Origin: Paenibacillus alba
GTDB taxonomy: Bacteria > Bacillota > Bacilli > Paenibacillales > NBRC-103111
Assembly (NCBI RefSeq): GCF_013204855.1
Contig: NZ_JABMKZ010000049.1
Coordinates: 1 to 46,031, forward strand
Direction: 5' to 3'
DNA: 46,031 bases
Shown here: positions 25,257 to 33,043 of the stretch, piece after piece
Position numbering within the stretch: the first letter of the stretch is position 1
Layout of the letters: every line of letters begins with the position of its first letter
Program-made: the position numbers and the translations under genes
Notes under the pieces: generated by a model
What the model was told of the DNA's origin: nothing
What the model saw: the letters and a program-made list of their open reading frames with translations, nothing else
The model's database searches: none

Positions 25257-26036
25257 TTACCGTTGATTTTTCATAAAAGTACTTGGGGTCATCCCATGCC
25301 ATTTGCGGAATTGATTCGTGAAGTGATTATAGTTTTGGAAACCGACATCATAACATACCTCCGAAGCGCTTCGGCCGTTATGCTCCAGCATCAGAACCGC
25401 TTGTTGGATGCGCATCCGATTCAGTGTATCGATAATGGAATAGCCTGTGCCGGCTTTGAAGAGATGGGACAATCTCGAAGGAGAGAGCCCGACAGACCGC
25501 GCTAAATCCTCAATTCGAATCGGTTCGCGCATGAATCGCGAGAGCAAATGAAGGACTTCCTCAATCCGTGGGTCCATTTTGCGTCTGGTTTTCTGCGCCA
25601 TGAGGAGCAGTATCTCCCTTAACGAGCTGCTGCACAGTTCAAACCAATATTCGCCGCGCTCGCGGGAATCTGCCAATATGCGGTTGAAGGCCTGAGAAAC
25701 ACGATCTCGAATGGATTCATGCTCAAAAGTCAGATAAAACTGATCTTCCTGAGGAAGCAGACTGGTTTCTGTGAAAATGGGAGGGAAATGCGCCCAGAGG
25801 AACTCCCAGGTATGGGCTGGCTGCGTGCCATAATGATGCGGGCTACCCGGAGCCAACAGGATCAGGTCTCCTGCTTTGCATGTTTGCACCTCACCGTCTC
25901 GCTGGACATAACCTTCCCCTGCCAGTGTAAACATGACCAACCAATCACTCCGGCCTTGAGGCCGTTTGACGACATACGTATCTGGTTCATGATAATGTCC
26001 TGCAAACAATTCGTTAAATTCATATTCCAACGTCAT
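25257..26036 (-). CDS. AraC-family regulator with cupin sensor domain
   Basis: A 259-residue regulator: an N-terminal cupin (GEVQTCKAGDLILLAPGSPHHY, about residues 50-72) and a C-terminal AraC double helix-turn-helix (about 158-255, with DLARSVGLSPSRLSHLFK and VGFQNYNHFTNQFRKWHGMTP blocks). Such proteins often sense a sugar or other small ligand. The ATG at 26036 follows AAAGGA; a longer frame to 26123 lacks a good start. It is divergent from the PhyH oxygenase gene across a gap of about 160 bp and probably controls it. Confidence 0.87.
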   Translation of the reverse strand: MTLEYEFNELFAGHYHEPDTYVVKRPQGRSDWLVMFTLAGEGYVQRDGEVQTCKAGDLILLAPGSPHHYGTQPAHTWEFLWAHFPPIFTETSLLPQEDQFYLTFEHESIRDRVSQAFNRILADSRERGEYWFELCSSSLREILLLMAQKTRRKMDPRIEEVLHLLSRFMREPIRIEDLARSVGLSPSRLSHLFKAGTGYSIIDTLNRMRIQQAVLMLEHNGRSASEVCYDVGFQNYNHFTNQFRKWHGMTPSTFMKNQR

Positions 26037-26197
26037 CTTGTTTGGGTTCCTTTCGAGTCTATGGTGAGAACTTAACCTTAGTATATCAAGAAACAGCAGG
26101 ATTGTATGACTATTTAGCAACATTCTTACTTCTATGCAAGCTATGAATTCGATATGCTGAAGTCAGGAAATACATGATGATCCAGGAGGGAAAGAAC

Positions 26198-27007
26198 ATG
26201 CCGCAATCACAGTTCAGGTTGACGAAGCAACAGAAGCAGCATTTTGATACAGAAGGTTATGTCATCGTGAAAGGGCTATTCTCAGAGCATAATCTGAAGG
26301 AGATCGATGAAACCTTTGAGGCAATGAGCCACCAGATCATACCTGGCTATTTCGAGCCTGACCTCCATTCGGACCTTGCAGATCCATTGAAGCGATATCC
26401 CCGTGTCATGCATCCGCATAGGTTTAGCGAGACGGCGAAGTCCTACATGCTGCATCAACCTATTATGGAAGTGCTAGCAGATTTGTATGAGGAAGAGGCG
26501 TTGGCTGCGCAAAGCATGTTTTATTACAAACCGCCGGGTTCCCGCGGGCAAGCGCTTCATCAGGATAACTTCTATCTACAGGTGGAGCCGGGCAACTGCA
26601 TAGCAGCATGGACCGCCATCGACCCAGCCGATGAGGAGAATGGAGGTTTGCTCGTAGTTCCCAAAACGAATACACTCGACCTATCCTGTCCGGATCTGGC
26701 CGATGCGAAGGAGTCGTTTACGACACATTATGTGAAGCCGCCTAAGGATGAGAAGGCAATGCCAGTCATCATGGAGCGAGGCGACGTGCTCTTTTTCAAC
26801 GGCAATCTGATTCATGGCTCTTATCGGAATAAAACGAAGGACCGCTTCCGCCGGGCATTCATTTGTCATTACGCCAACGCGTCAGCAACGCATATTGGCA
26901 ATCACTATCGTCCTTTGTACCGGCAGAACGGCCAGCCCGTCTCGCTTGAGGTAAATCCGAACGGTGGTCCGTGCGGCGAAGAGTTTGAGAATGTTTATCC
27001 GCATTAA
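26198..27007 (+). CDS. Phytanoyl-CoA dioxygenase (PhyH) family Fe(II)/2-oxoglutarate oxygenase
   Basis: A 269-residue non-heme iron oxygenase. The iron-binding facial triad is visible as HQD (His121, Asp123) and His206 in NGNLIHGS; Arg218 or Arg219 is the likely 2-oxoglutarate anchor. The block QALHQDNFYLQVEPGNCIAAWTAIDP (about 118-143) is typical. It hydroxylates a small organic substrate that cannot be named. The ATG at 26198 follows CAGGAGGG by 7 nt, so the ATG pair at 26174 is not used. Divergent from an AraC regulator and closed by a terminator, so it looks like a one-gene inducible unit. Confidence 0.87.
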   Translation: MPQSQFRLTKQQKQHFDTEGYVIVKGLFSEHNLKEIDETFEAMSHQIIPGYFEPDLHSDLADPLKRYPRVMHPHRFSETAKSYMLHQPIMEVLADLYEEEALAAQSMFYYKPPGSRGQALHQDNFYLQVEPGNCIAAWTAIDPADEENGGLLVVPKTNTLDLSCPDLADAKESFTTHYVKPPKDEKAMPVIMERGDVLFFNGNLIHGSYRNKTKDRFRRAFICHYANASATHIGNHYRPLYRQNGQPVSLEVNPNGGPCGEEFENVYPH

Positions 27008-27030
27008 TTCGGTAATAAAAAAGATGAGAA

Positions 27031-27077
27031 GGATCGTAGCTAAGGCCGATGGAGTGGCTGGTGTACGGTCTTTTTTT
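27031..27077 (+). terminator. Terminator after the PhyH gene
   Basis: GGATCGTA (27031-27038) pairs with TACGGTC(T) (27064-27071), with two G-U pairs, followed by seven T (27071-27077). Confidence 0.65.
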
Positions 27078-27152
27078 GCGCAATAAAAGAAGAATTGTTT
27101 TACATAGTATGGAATGATTTCAATTGTTTACAATAGGGGAGGGGTGATAATC

Positions 27153-28088
27153 ATGATGGTCGGATGGATTGTTGGCCTACTGCTCCTCTCGCAGCAGAAT
27201 GTGGCTCCGGATCGAATAACAATCGATGAAAAAAGTGGACAAATCATTGCCAATGTAGAAAGGGGGGCTTACTCGATTAATTATGTGGATGTTCCTCTGA
27301 TTGACAATGAACGATTGCATCAGCTGACAGATGAAGTGACGAAGAAGATATTTCGCAAGCCTAAGAATGCCATCATCAACGATGCAGGAGCGATTGTTAA
27401 AGAAGTAGCAGGCGTGCAGCTGAACCAAAAGGCGTTTGTGGAGTCATTTTATAAGCATTTTTATGGCGAAGGTCCTATGACCTTTGAAGTTCCGCAGAAG
27501 CCGATATATCCTAAGGTGGACAGTGAGCTGTTAGCGAGCATTCGCGTAAATCCGATTGGTTACTATGTGACCTATTTTAATTCAAATAATCACCATCGCT
27601 ACAATAACATTAAGCTTGCGACCCAAGCGATTAATAATTATGTTGTTCAACCTAATGAAACTTTTTCGTTTAACAGAGTTGTTGGCGAACGAACCCGGGG
27701 GAGAGGTTATATGTCGGCGAAGGTCATTGTAAGGGGTGAATTTTCGGAAGGAATCGGCGGCGGGATTTGCCAGATTTCATCTACCTTATACAACGCGGCT
27801 GACCGTGCCGGTCTGACCATCGTAGAACGTTTCTCGCACAGCAGATCGGTTCCCTACGTGCCATCGGGCAGGGATGCTACTGTAAACTGGGGAGGACCTG
27901 ATTTCAGCTTCAAAAATAATTATAATCAACCGATCTTGATTAGGGCGCATGCGATGCCGGGACGCGTCTATGTAAGCCTGTTGTCCTCGGACAGCATTAA
28001 CCACAAGCCGCGGCATGTGCCAAGCGCTTCTGAATCTTTGCCGGAAGAGATTAACGCTGGAACCGATGTCGGACAACCCGTGCCCTAA
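27153..28088 (+). CDS. VanW family protein
   Basis: A 311-residue protein with one N-terminal hydrophobic segment (residues 2-13, signal or anchor), a middle region of unclear fold, and the VanW domain: NETFSFNRVVGERT, GRGYMSAKVI and the hallmark GIGGGICQISSTLYNAA, ending in NNYNQPILIRA. VanW accompanies some vancomycin-resistance clusters, yet most members are chromosomal, probably extracytoplasmic cell-wall or sporulation-associated proteins of unknown role. No van genes are nearby. GGGGAGGGG lies upstream of the tandem ATGs at 27153/27156. No terminator is obvious before uxaC, 145 nt downstream. Confidence 0.87.
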   Translation: MMVGWIVGLLLLSQQNVAPDRITIDEKSGQIIANVERGAYSINYVDVPLIDNERLHQLTDEVTKKIFRKPKNAIINDAGAIVKEVAGVQLNQKAFVESFYKHFYGEGPMTFEVPQKPIYPKVDSELLASIRVNPIGYYVTYFNSNNHHRYNNIKLATQAINNYVVQPNETFSFNRVVGERTRGRGYMSAKVIVRGEFSEGIGGGICQISSTLYNAADRAGLTIVERFSHSRSVPYVPSGRDATVNWGGPDFSFKNNYNQPILIRAHAMPGRVYVSLLSSDSINHKPRHVPSASESLPEEINAGTDVGQPVP

Positions 28089-28233
28089 GATGCATATTTC
28101 ACATGCTTGCAGGCAAAGGTCAATATATGCACATATTTGTAAAAATAAAAGCAAAAAATCGCAAGATTTCCGGCTAACCTTTCGCTAGAATAGAGGCAGA
28201 TCATTCAGCTTGAGAAGGGTGGAAATCAGCTTC

Positions 28234-29634
28234 ATGAAAACATTTTTGGATGAGAACTTTTTGCTTACGAACGATACGGCTGTTCATTTATTCCATGAAT
28301 TTGCCAAAGATTTACCCATTATTGACTACCACTGTCATTTAAGTCCTAAGGAAATTTATGAAAATAAACAATTCAGCAACATAACCGAAGCTTGGCTGTA
28401 CGGCGATCACTACAAGTGGAGAATGATGCGTGCCAATGGCGTAGAAGAGACGAAGGTTACGGGAGAGGCTAGTGATTACGATCGTTTTGCTGCATGGGCC
28501 GCGACACTTCCGATGGCAATTGGCAACCCGCTGTATCATTGGTCCCATATGGAGCTTCAAACGTATTTTGGCGTTTATGACTTAATTAACGAGCAGAATG
28601 CCCCTGTGATTTGGGAAAAAGTAAATGCCAAGCTGGCTGAAGGCGGCTCGCGTGCGAGAGACTTGATCACCAATTCCAAAGTAACGGTTATCTGTACGAC
28701 TGATGATCCGGTGGATTCCTTGGAATATCACATCAAAATCAAAGAAATCAAAGATTTCGACACGCAAGTATTGCCGTCTTTCCGTCCTGATAAAGCGCTT
28801 GAAATCAACCGGGCGACTTTCTTGCCATGGATCAGCCAATTGGAGAAATCCGCGGGCATCACGATCAGCTCCTATGATGATCTGTTGGCGGGACTTGAAA
28901 GCAGAGCCGAATTTTTTGCTTCTGTTGGCTGCAAAGTATCTGACCATGCCTTGGATTATGTTCCTTTTGCGACTGCGACCAAAGAAGAAGTGGATGAGAT
29001 CTTCAAAGCCGGATTGGCAGGCAAGGCTGTCAGCTTGGAAGACGAGAAGAAATATAAAGCGTTTACCTTGCTGTTCCTAGGCGGCATCTACAAAAGGTTG
29101 GATTGGGCGATGCAATACCATATCAATGCTTCCCGGAACAATAACGGACAAGCGTTCGCTAAGCTGGGTCCGGATACGGGCTTTGACTCGATCAATGACA
29201 GTCCGGTTGCCAGCGCTCTTACAGGCTTGCTGTCATCTCTGGCGGTTGCGGATTCGCTGCCGAGAACGATTTTGTATTCGCTGAATGCACGCGATAATGA
29301 AATTCTGGCTTCTTTGATGGGCAGCTTCCAAGGCGATGGCATCCCAGGCAAAATCCAGCTCGGCGCGGCATGGTGGTTTAACGATACCAGAGACGGCATG
29401 GTGCAGCAGATGAAATCGCTGGGGAACTTCGGCTTGCTCGGCCGTTTCGTAGGGATGCTGACAGACTCCCGCAGCTTCTTGTCCTACACGCGACACGAAT
29501 ATTTCCGCAGAATCCTCTGCAACATGTTCGGCGAGTGGGTTGAAGCGGGTGAATTCCCGAATGACGAGCAACTGCTGAAACAGCTGGTTCAAGGGATTTC
29601 CTATCATAACGCGAAGCAATATTTTGGATTTTAA
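28234..29634 (+). CDS. uxaC: Glucuronate (uronate) isomerase
   Basis: Amidohydrolase-fold enzyme that interconverts glucuronate and fructuronate (galacturonate and tagaturonate), in uronic acid breakdown. The 466 residues include the N-terminal metal motif IDYHCHLSPKEI (His33, His35), TDDPVDSLEYH, and the late ILYSLNARDNE. Length is that of known UxaC. The ATG at 28234 gives the family start MKTFLDENFLLT; the AAGGGTGG box is about 12 nt upstream. The usual partners uxaB, uxuA, kdgK are absent here, so the gene is a solitary unit with its own terminator. It fits use of pectin or glucuronoxylan. Confidence 0.94.
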   Translation: MKTFLDENFLLTNDTAVHLFHEFAKDLPIIDYHCHLSPKEIYENKQFSNITEAWLYGDHYKWRMMRANGVEETKVTGEASDYDRFAAWAATLPMAIGNPLYHWSHMELQTYFGVYDLINEQNAPVIWEKVNAKLAEGGSRARDLITNSKVTVICTTDDPVDSLEYHIKIKEIKDFDTQVLPSFRPDKALEINRATFLPWISQLEKSAGITISSYDDLLAGLESRAEFFASVGCKVSDHALDYVPFATATKEEVDEIFKAGLAGKAVSLEDEKKYKAFTLLFLGGIYKRLDWAMQYHINASRNNNGQAFAKLGPDTGFDSINDSPVASALTGLLSSLAVADSLPRTILYSLNARDNEILASLMGSFQGDGIPGKIQLGAAWWFNDTRDGMVQQMKSLGNFGLLGRFVGMLTDSRSFLSYTRHEYFRRILCNMFGEWVEAGEFPNDEQLLKQLVQGISYHNAKQYFGF

Positions 29635-29642
29635 GATAAGCT

Positions 29643-29717
29643 AACCTCTGTGCTTGCGCTGAGGCTGCTGAAATCGTTGATTTCAGTGGCTTTGGCGTAG
29701 GGTGGAGGTTTTTTGTT
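29643..29717 (+). terminator. Long terminator hairpin after uxaC
   Basis: AACCTC (29643-29648) pairs with GAGGTT (29705-29710), and the apex is a second stem GCTGCTGAAATC/GATTTCAGTGGC (29664-29675, 29679-29690, nearly perfect). A T-run follows. Confidence 0.75.
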
Positions 29718-30150
29718 TTTTTGGTGGGGATGAGAGTGTGGGTGGGAGGAGTGGAAGTGGAAGTGGATGTAGATGTAGAAGTAAAAGTAGAGAGAAGAAG
29801 TAGAAGTAGAAGTAGAAGTAGAAGTAGAAGTAGAAGTAGAAGTAGAAGTAGAAGTAGAAGGGGAGGAGGTTTAAAAGTGACCAATTTGTTGGACGTTCAT
29901 GCAGAATGGACGGGAAAGAGGAGTTGAGAGTGGTGAGTTCTAAATGAAAAGGAACTATGATCCGCTAATTGGCGGGAACTGGGGTAAAAGCAGCATGAAA
30001 GGGAACTGAGATACGCTATTGAAGTGGAAACTGCTGATTACGGCTGGGAAATGGTGGATTAGCGGATCATAGTTCCCTTTGGAGTGAATTTAGGCGGTTT
30101 TCAGCCATATAGGGGATCATAGTTCCCTTTGGGCTATGCGGTGACACAGA
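29695..30150. repeat. Long direct duplication, block B (includes palindromic repeat copy B)
   Basis: This block is repeated as block C about 400-475 bp downstream. It starts GCGTAGGGTGG near the uxaC terminator, passes through the GAAGTA microsatellite and the segment GGAGGAGGTTTAAAAGTGAC, and ends in palindromic repeat copy B: forward arms at 29951-29967 and 30001-30018, reverse arms at 30060-30077 and 30110-30127. The 19-nt arm GGAACTATGATCCGCTAAT (29951-29969) is perfectly complementary to 30058-30076. No credible ORF. Confidence 0.85.
29797..29860. repeat. GAAGTA hexanucleotide microsatellite
   Basis: About 10.7 uninterrupted copies of GAAGTA. The matching place in block C (about 30238-30262) has only about three copies, so the tract has expanded or contracted since duplication. 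The reading frames through it (Ser-Arg or poly-Leu) are artefacts of the repeat. Confidence 0.95.
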
Positions 30151-30167
30151 ACTTAGTGTGAAAAGGG

Positions 30168-30547
30168 CGTAGGGTGGGTTTTTTTTTGTTTTTTGGTGGG
30201 GATGGGAGTGTGGGTGGGAGTAGGAGTGGAAGTGGATGTAGATGTAGAAGTAGAAGTAGAAGGGGAGGAGGTTTAAAAGTGACCAATTTGTTGGACGTTC
30301 ATGCAGAATGGACGGGAAAGAGGAGGTGAGAGTGGTGAGTTGTAAATGAAAAGGAACTATGATCCGCTAATTGGCGGGAACTGGGGTACGCTATATAAGC
30401 GGAAAATGCTGATTTCGGCTGGAAAATGGTGAATTAGCGGATCGTAGTTCCCTTTGGAGTGAAATTAGGCGGATTTTAGCCATATAGCGGATTCTAGTTC
30501 CCTTTGGGCTATTGGATGACACAGTGAGCGGTGGATGACCAAGCTGA
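30168..30547. repeat. Long direct duplication, block C (includes palindromic repeat copy C)
   Basis: Second copy of block B. Palindromic arms: forward 30353-30369 and 30376-30393, reverse 30435-30452 and 30485-30502. Relative to copy B, about 27 bp are missing between the two forward arms, joining them through a shared GGTA/GATA stretch. The right end (GTGGATGACCAAG, about 30530-30543) matches the right end of copy A. A degenerate arm (AACTATGGTCCCTTAATTGG) follows at 30583-30602. Confidence 0.85.
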
Positions 30548-30622
30548 GTGGATTGCGGAAACCGTGACTAGTTTGATGAAAAACTATGGTCCCTTAATTG
30601 GCGGGAGAGGGCGGCAGCATTC

Positions 30623-30792
30623 CTTCGCGTAGTCCTCCCCGTCATCTCACGGCACGTGCCGCATCAGCTTTCGTCATTCTCCGCGTAGTCCTCCCCGCCA
30701 TCTCACAGCATATGACACATCAGCCTTCGACATTCGCAGCGTCCCCCCGCCCCGCCACCTCACAGCACATGCCGCATCAGCTTCCGGCACTC
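30623..30792 (-). repeat. 56-57-bp tandem array made from the 3' end of the araC-family gene
   Basis: Three units read on the minus strand: 30792-30736 (last codons and stop of the gene), 30735-30680 and 30679-30623. Each begins GARTG, continues to CTGATG, then a TGA stop, then a GGCGGGG-like tail. Translated they read ECRKLMRHVL-stop, ECRRLMCHML-stop, and E-stop-RKLMRHVP-stop. The units have diverged mostly by single substitutions. Confidence 0.85.
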
Positions 30793-31581
30793 AAGCGGCG
30801 TCTGCGAGGTGACTTGCTTGAACACGCGGCCGAAGTGGGCGACGCTGTCGAAGCCGGATTGCTCGGCGATGTGGATGACTTTGAGCTTCGTTTCACGCAG
30901 CAGACGCTGCGCTTCGCGGATGCGCACGTTGTTCAAGTATTCAACGAACGAGAAGCCGGTTGTTTCCTTGAACGAGCGGCAGAAGTAGCTTGGGCTGATA
31001 TAAAAGGTTTCGGAAATCGAGGCGAGTGTCAGCCGATTGCGAAACTCCTCATTGATGTAGGAGACAATTTCGTACATTTTGGGATTGTGTGGTTGTGGTT
31101 GTTCGTCCACTAGATTTAGTTTGTCTGTGAGCCGCGAGCAGATAATCAGCAATTGCGTAAATAAGGCTTTGCTGTTAAGCTGCCAACCGCTTTGTTCTTG
31201 CTGCTGCTCTCGCAAAATATGAAAAAGCAAATTCTCCACAACGGTGCGATTCGTGCCCGAGAGGGAGAAGACATGATGGTTCTGCTGAAAAAGAACGAGC
31301 AGTTGTTCAGCGGCATCTTCGCCAATGGATCGAATGAAGCGATCATCAAAGCTTAGTAGAATGCGTTCGTGCGGTGCTGCATCGACATTTCGAGTTTTGT
31401 GAAGCACGTTTTTATCGATGCAAACGAGGCCGCCTTCTTGAATATAATAAGAGCGGTCTTGTATAAAATAGTGGCGTTTCCCGCTGAGTAAATAATAAAT
31501 TTCATAGGTATCATGGAAATGATTCACGTTCATGGAGAAAGCATGATCTCTGCGAAGTCGTTCAATCGCGAATTGCTGCAA
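30760..31581 (-). CDS. AraC-family regulator with cupin domain
   Basis: A 273-residue transcription factor: N-terminal cupin (residues 15-75, HFHDTYEIYYLLSGKRHYFI) and C-terminal AraC double helix-turn-helix (about 172-270, ISETFYISPSYFCRSFK and SGFDSVAHFGRVFKQV). The TTG start at 31581 has AGAGGTGG 6-7 nt upstream; the first internal ATG would cut into the cupin. It is divergent from the Gfo/Idh/MocA-hydrolase operon and probably regulates it in response to a sugar derivative. Its last codons are repeated in tandem downstream. Confidence 0.87.
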   Translation of the reverse strand: MQQFAIERLRRDHAFSMNVNHFHDTYEIYYLLSGKRHYFIQDRSYYIQEGGLVCIDKNVLHKTRNVDAAPHERILLSFDDRFIRSIGEDAAEQLLVLFQQNHHVFSLSGTNRTVVENLLFHILREQQQEQSGWQLNSKALFTQLLIICSRLTDKLNLVDEQPQPHNPKMYEIVSYINEEFRNRLTLASISETFYISPSYFCRSFKETTGFSFVEYLNNVRIREAQRLLRETKLKVIHIAEQSGFDSVAHFGRVFKQVTSQTPLECRKLMRHVL

Positions 31582-31738
31582 GGCTAGCCACCTCTTGTCT
31601 CAATTAAATCTGTTCCTTTTATTATAGCAAGATATGCAAGGAAAGAAACTATAAAGGTAATATTTGAATAGAAACACAGCAAATATTGTATTACTCTTGA
31701 AGTAGGACATATTCACATTCGAGAGGGGTACTAACGGA

Positions 31739-33022
31739 ATGAAAAAACGTTATGCAGTAGTCGGCACAGGTGGAAGAGCGGAGTTTTTCTATGGAGCGAT
31801 TGTGAAAGATTTTCAAGAAACGTCCGAATTGGTTGCGATTTGCGATATTAACCAAACGAGAATGAATTATACCAACCAACTATTGGTTGATAAATATGAG
31901 TACAATGCGGTACCAACTTATAAAGCAGATCAATTCGAGGAAATGATTCGCAACGAGAAGCCTGATTATGTCATTGTGACATCAGTGGATCGGACACATC
32001 ATACTTACATTATCAAGGCGATGGAGCTTGGTTGTGATGTCATCTCCGAAAAACCGATGACGGTAGATGAAGAGAAATGCCAAGAAATTCTCGATGCAAT
32101 TAAACGTACGGGACGCCAGCTTCGCGTGACGTTCAATTACCGTTATGCTCCGCACAATACGAAAATTCGCGAGCTGATTATGGATGGAGCCATTGGGGAT
32201 GTTCATTCGGTACATTTCGAGTGGCTGCTGAACACAGAGCATGGCGCTGATTATTTCCGCAGATGGCACCGTGATAAGCGCAATGGCGGCGGGTTGCTGG
32301 TACACAAGTCGACGCATCATTTCGATCTCGTTAACTTCTGGCTCGGCACGCGTCCTGACACGGTATTTGCGATGGGAGGCCTCATGTTCTATGGCAGAGA
32401 AAATGCAGAGAAACGCGGCGAAACGAAGTTCTATCAACGGGCTACGGGGAATGAGAATGCCAAGGATGATCCGTTTGCGCTGCATTTGGATACGAATAAG
32501 CATCTAAAAGGGATGTATTTGGATGCGGAACACGAAGACGGCTACCAACGCGATCAAAGCGTTTTCGGCGATGGGATCAGCATTGAAGACACGATGGGGG
32601 TTATGGTTCGCTACAAAAATAAAGCTATTCTCACTTATTCTTTGAATGCCTACATGCCATGGGAAGGCTTCAATGTCATGATCAATGGCAGCAAGGGCCG
32701 TATTGAATTGCGGGTAGTGGAGAAATCGTACGTGAATTCCGGCGGGGACAAAGCGGACGAAGGCGCATTGAAAACCAAATCAATCAAGGTATTCCCGATG
32801 TTCGCAGCTCCATACGAAGTGGAGATTGAAGAGCTTGCTGGGGGACATGGGGGTGGTGATCCGATCTTGCTGCGCGACATTTTTGATAAGGCGTCCGATG
32901 ACCGCTTTGCCAGAGCAGCCTCCCATGTGGATGGTGCGATGTCCATTCTGACTGGCATAGCAGGGAACATTTCATTGCGTACGGGACAGCCTGTTGCGGT
33001 AGATAAATTGGTCACTTTTTAA
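31739..33022 (+). CDS. Gfo/Idh/MocA family oxidoreductase
   Basis: NAD(P)-dependent sugar or cyclitol dehydrogenase, 427 residues. The Rossmann motif is GTGGRAEFF (9-17), the catalytic SEKPMT (103-108, Lys105) and the middle-domain KSTHHFDLVNFW (190-201, with His193/His194 and Asp196) are all present. The exact substrate cannot be told. GAGAGGGG precedes the ATG. The hydrolase gene starts 21 nt downstream, so the two form an operon under the divergent AraC regulator. At about 427 residues it is longer than the minimal family (about 350), due to insertions in the C-terminal domain. Confidence 0.9.
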   Translation: MKKRYAVVGTGGRAEFFYGAIVKDFQETSELVAICDINQTRMNYTNQLLVDKYEYNAVPTYKADQFEEMIRNEKPDYVIVTSVDRTHHTYIIKAMELGCDVISEKPMTVDEEKCQEILDAIKRTGRQLRVTFNYRYAPHNTKIRELIMDGAIGDVHSVHFEWLLNTEHGADYFRRWHRDKRNGGGLLVHKSTHHFDLVNFWLGTRPDTVFAMGGLMFYGRENAEKRGETKFYQRATGNENAKDDPFALHLDTNKHLKGMYLDAEHEDGYQRDQSVFGDGISIEDTMGVMVRYKNKAILTYSLNAYMPWEGFNVMINGSKGRIELRVVEKSYVNSGGDKADEGALKTKSIKVFPMFAAPYEVEIEELAGGHGGGDPILLRDIFDKASDDRFARAASHVDGAMSILTGIAGNISLRTGQPVAVDKLVTF

Positions 33023-33043
33023 TAAAGGTTGGAGGCGAGCGGC

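Noticed and set aside
27153..28088. Vancomycin-resistance locus on the basis of the VanW match
   Set aside because: No vanA/B/D/H/X/Y-type genes here; VanW-family proteins are common chromosomal proteins in spore formers.
29378..29927. Frames across the GAAGTA tract with poly-Leu or Ser-Arg repeats
   Set aside because: Produced by the 6-bp period; the minus-strand one also overlaps the uxaC 3' end antisense, and the tract length differs in the duplicate copy.
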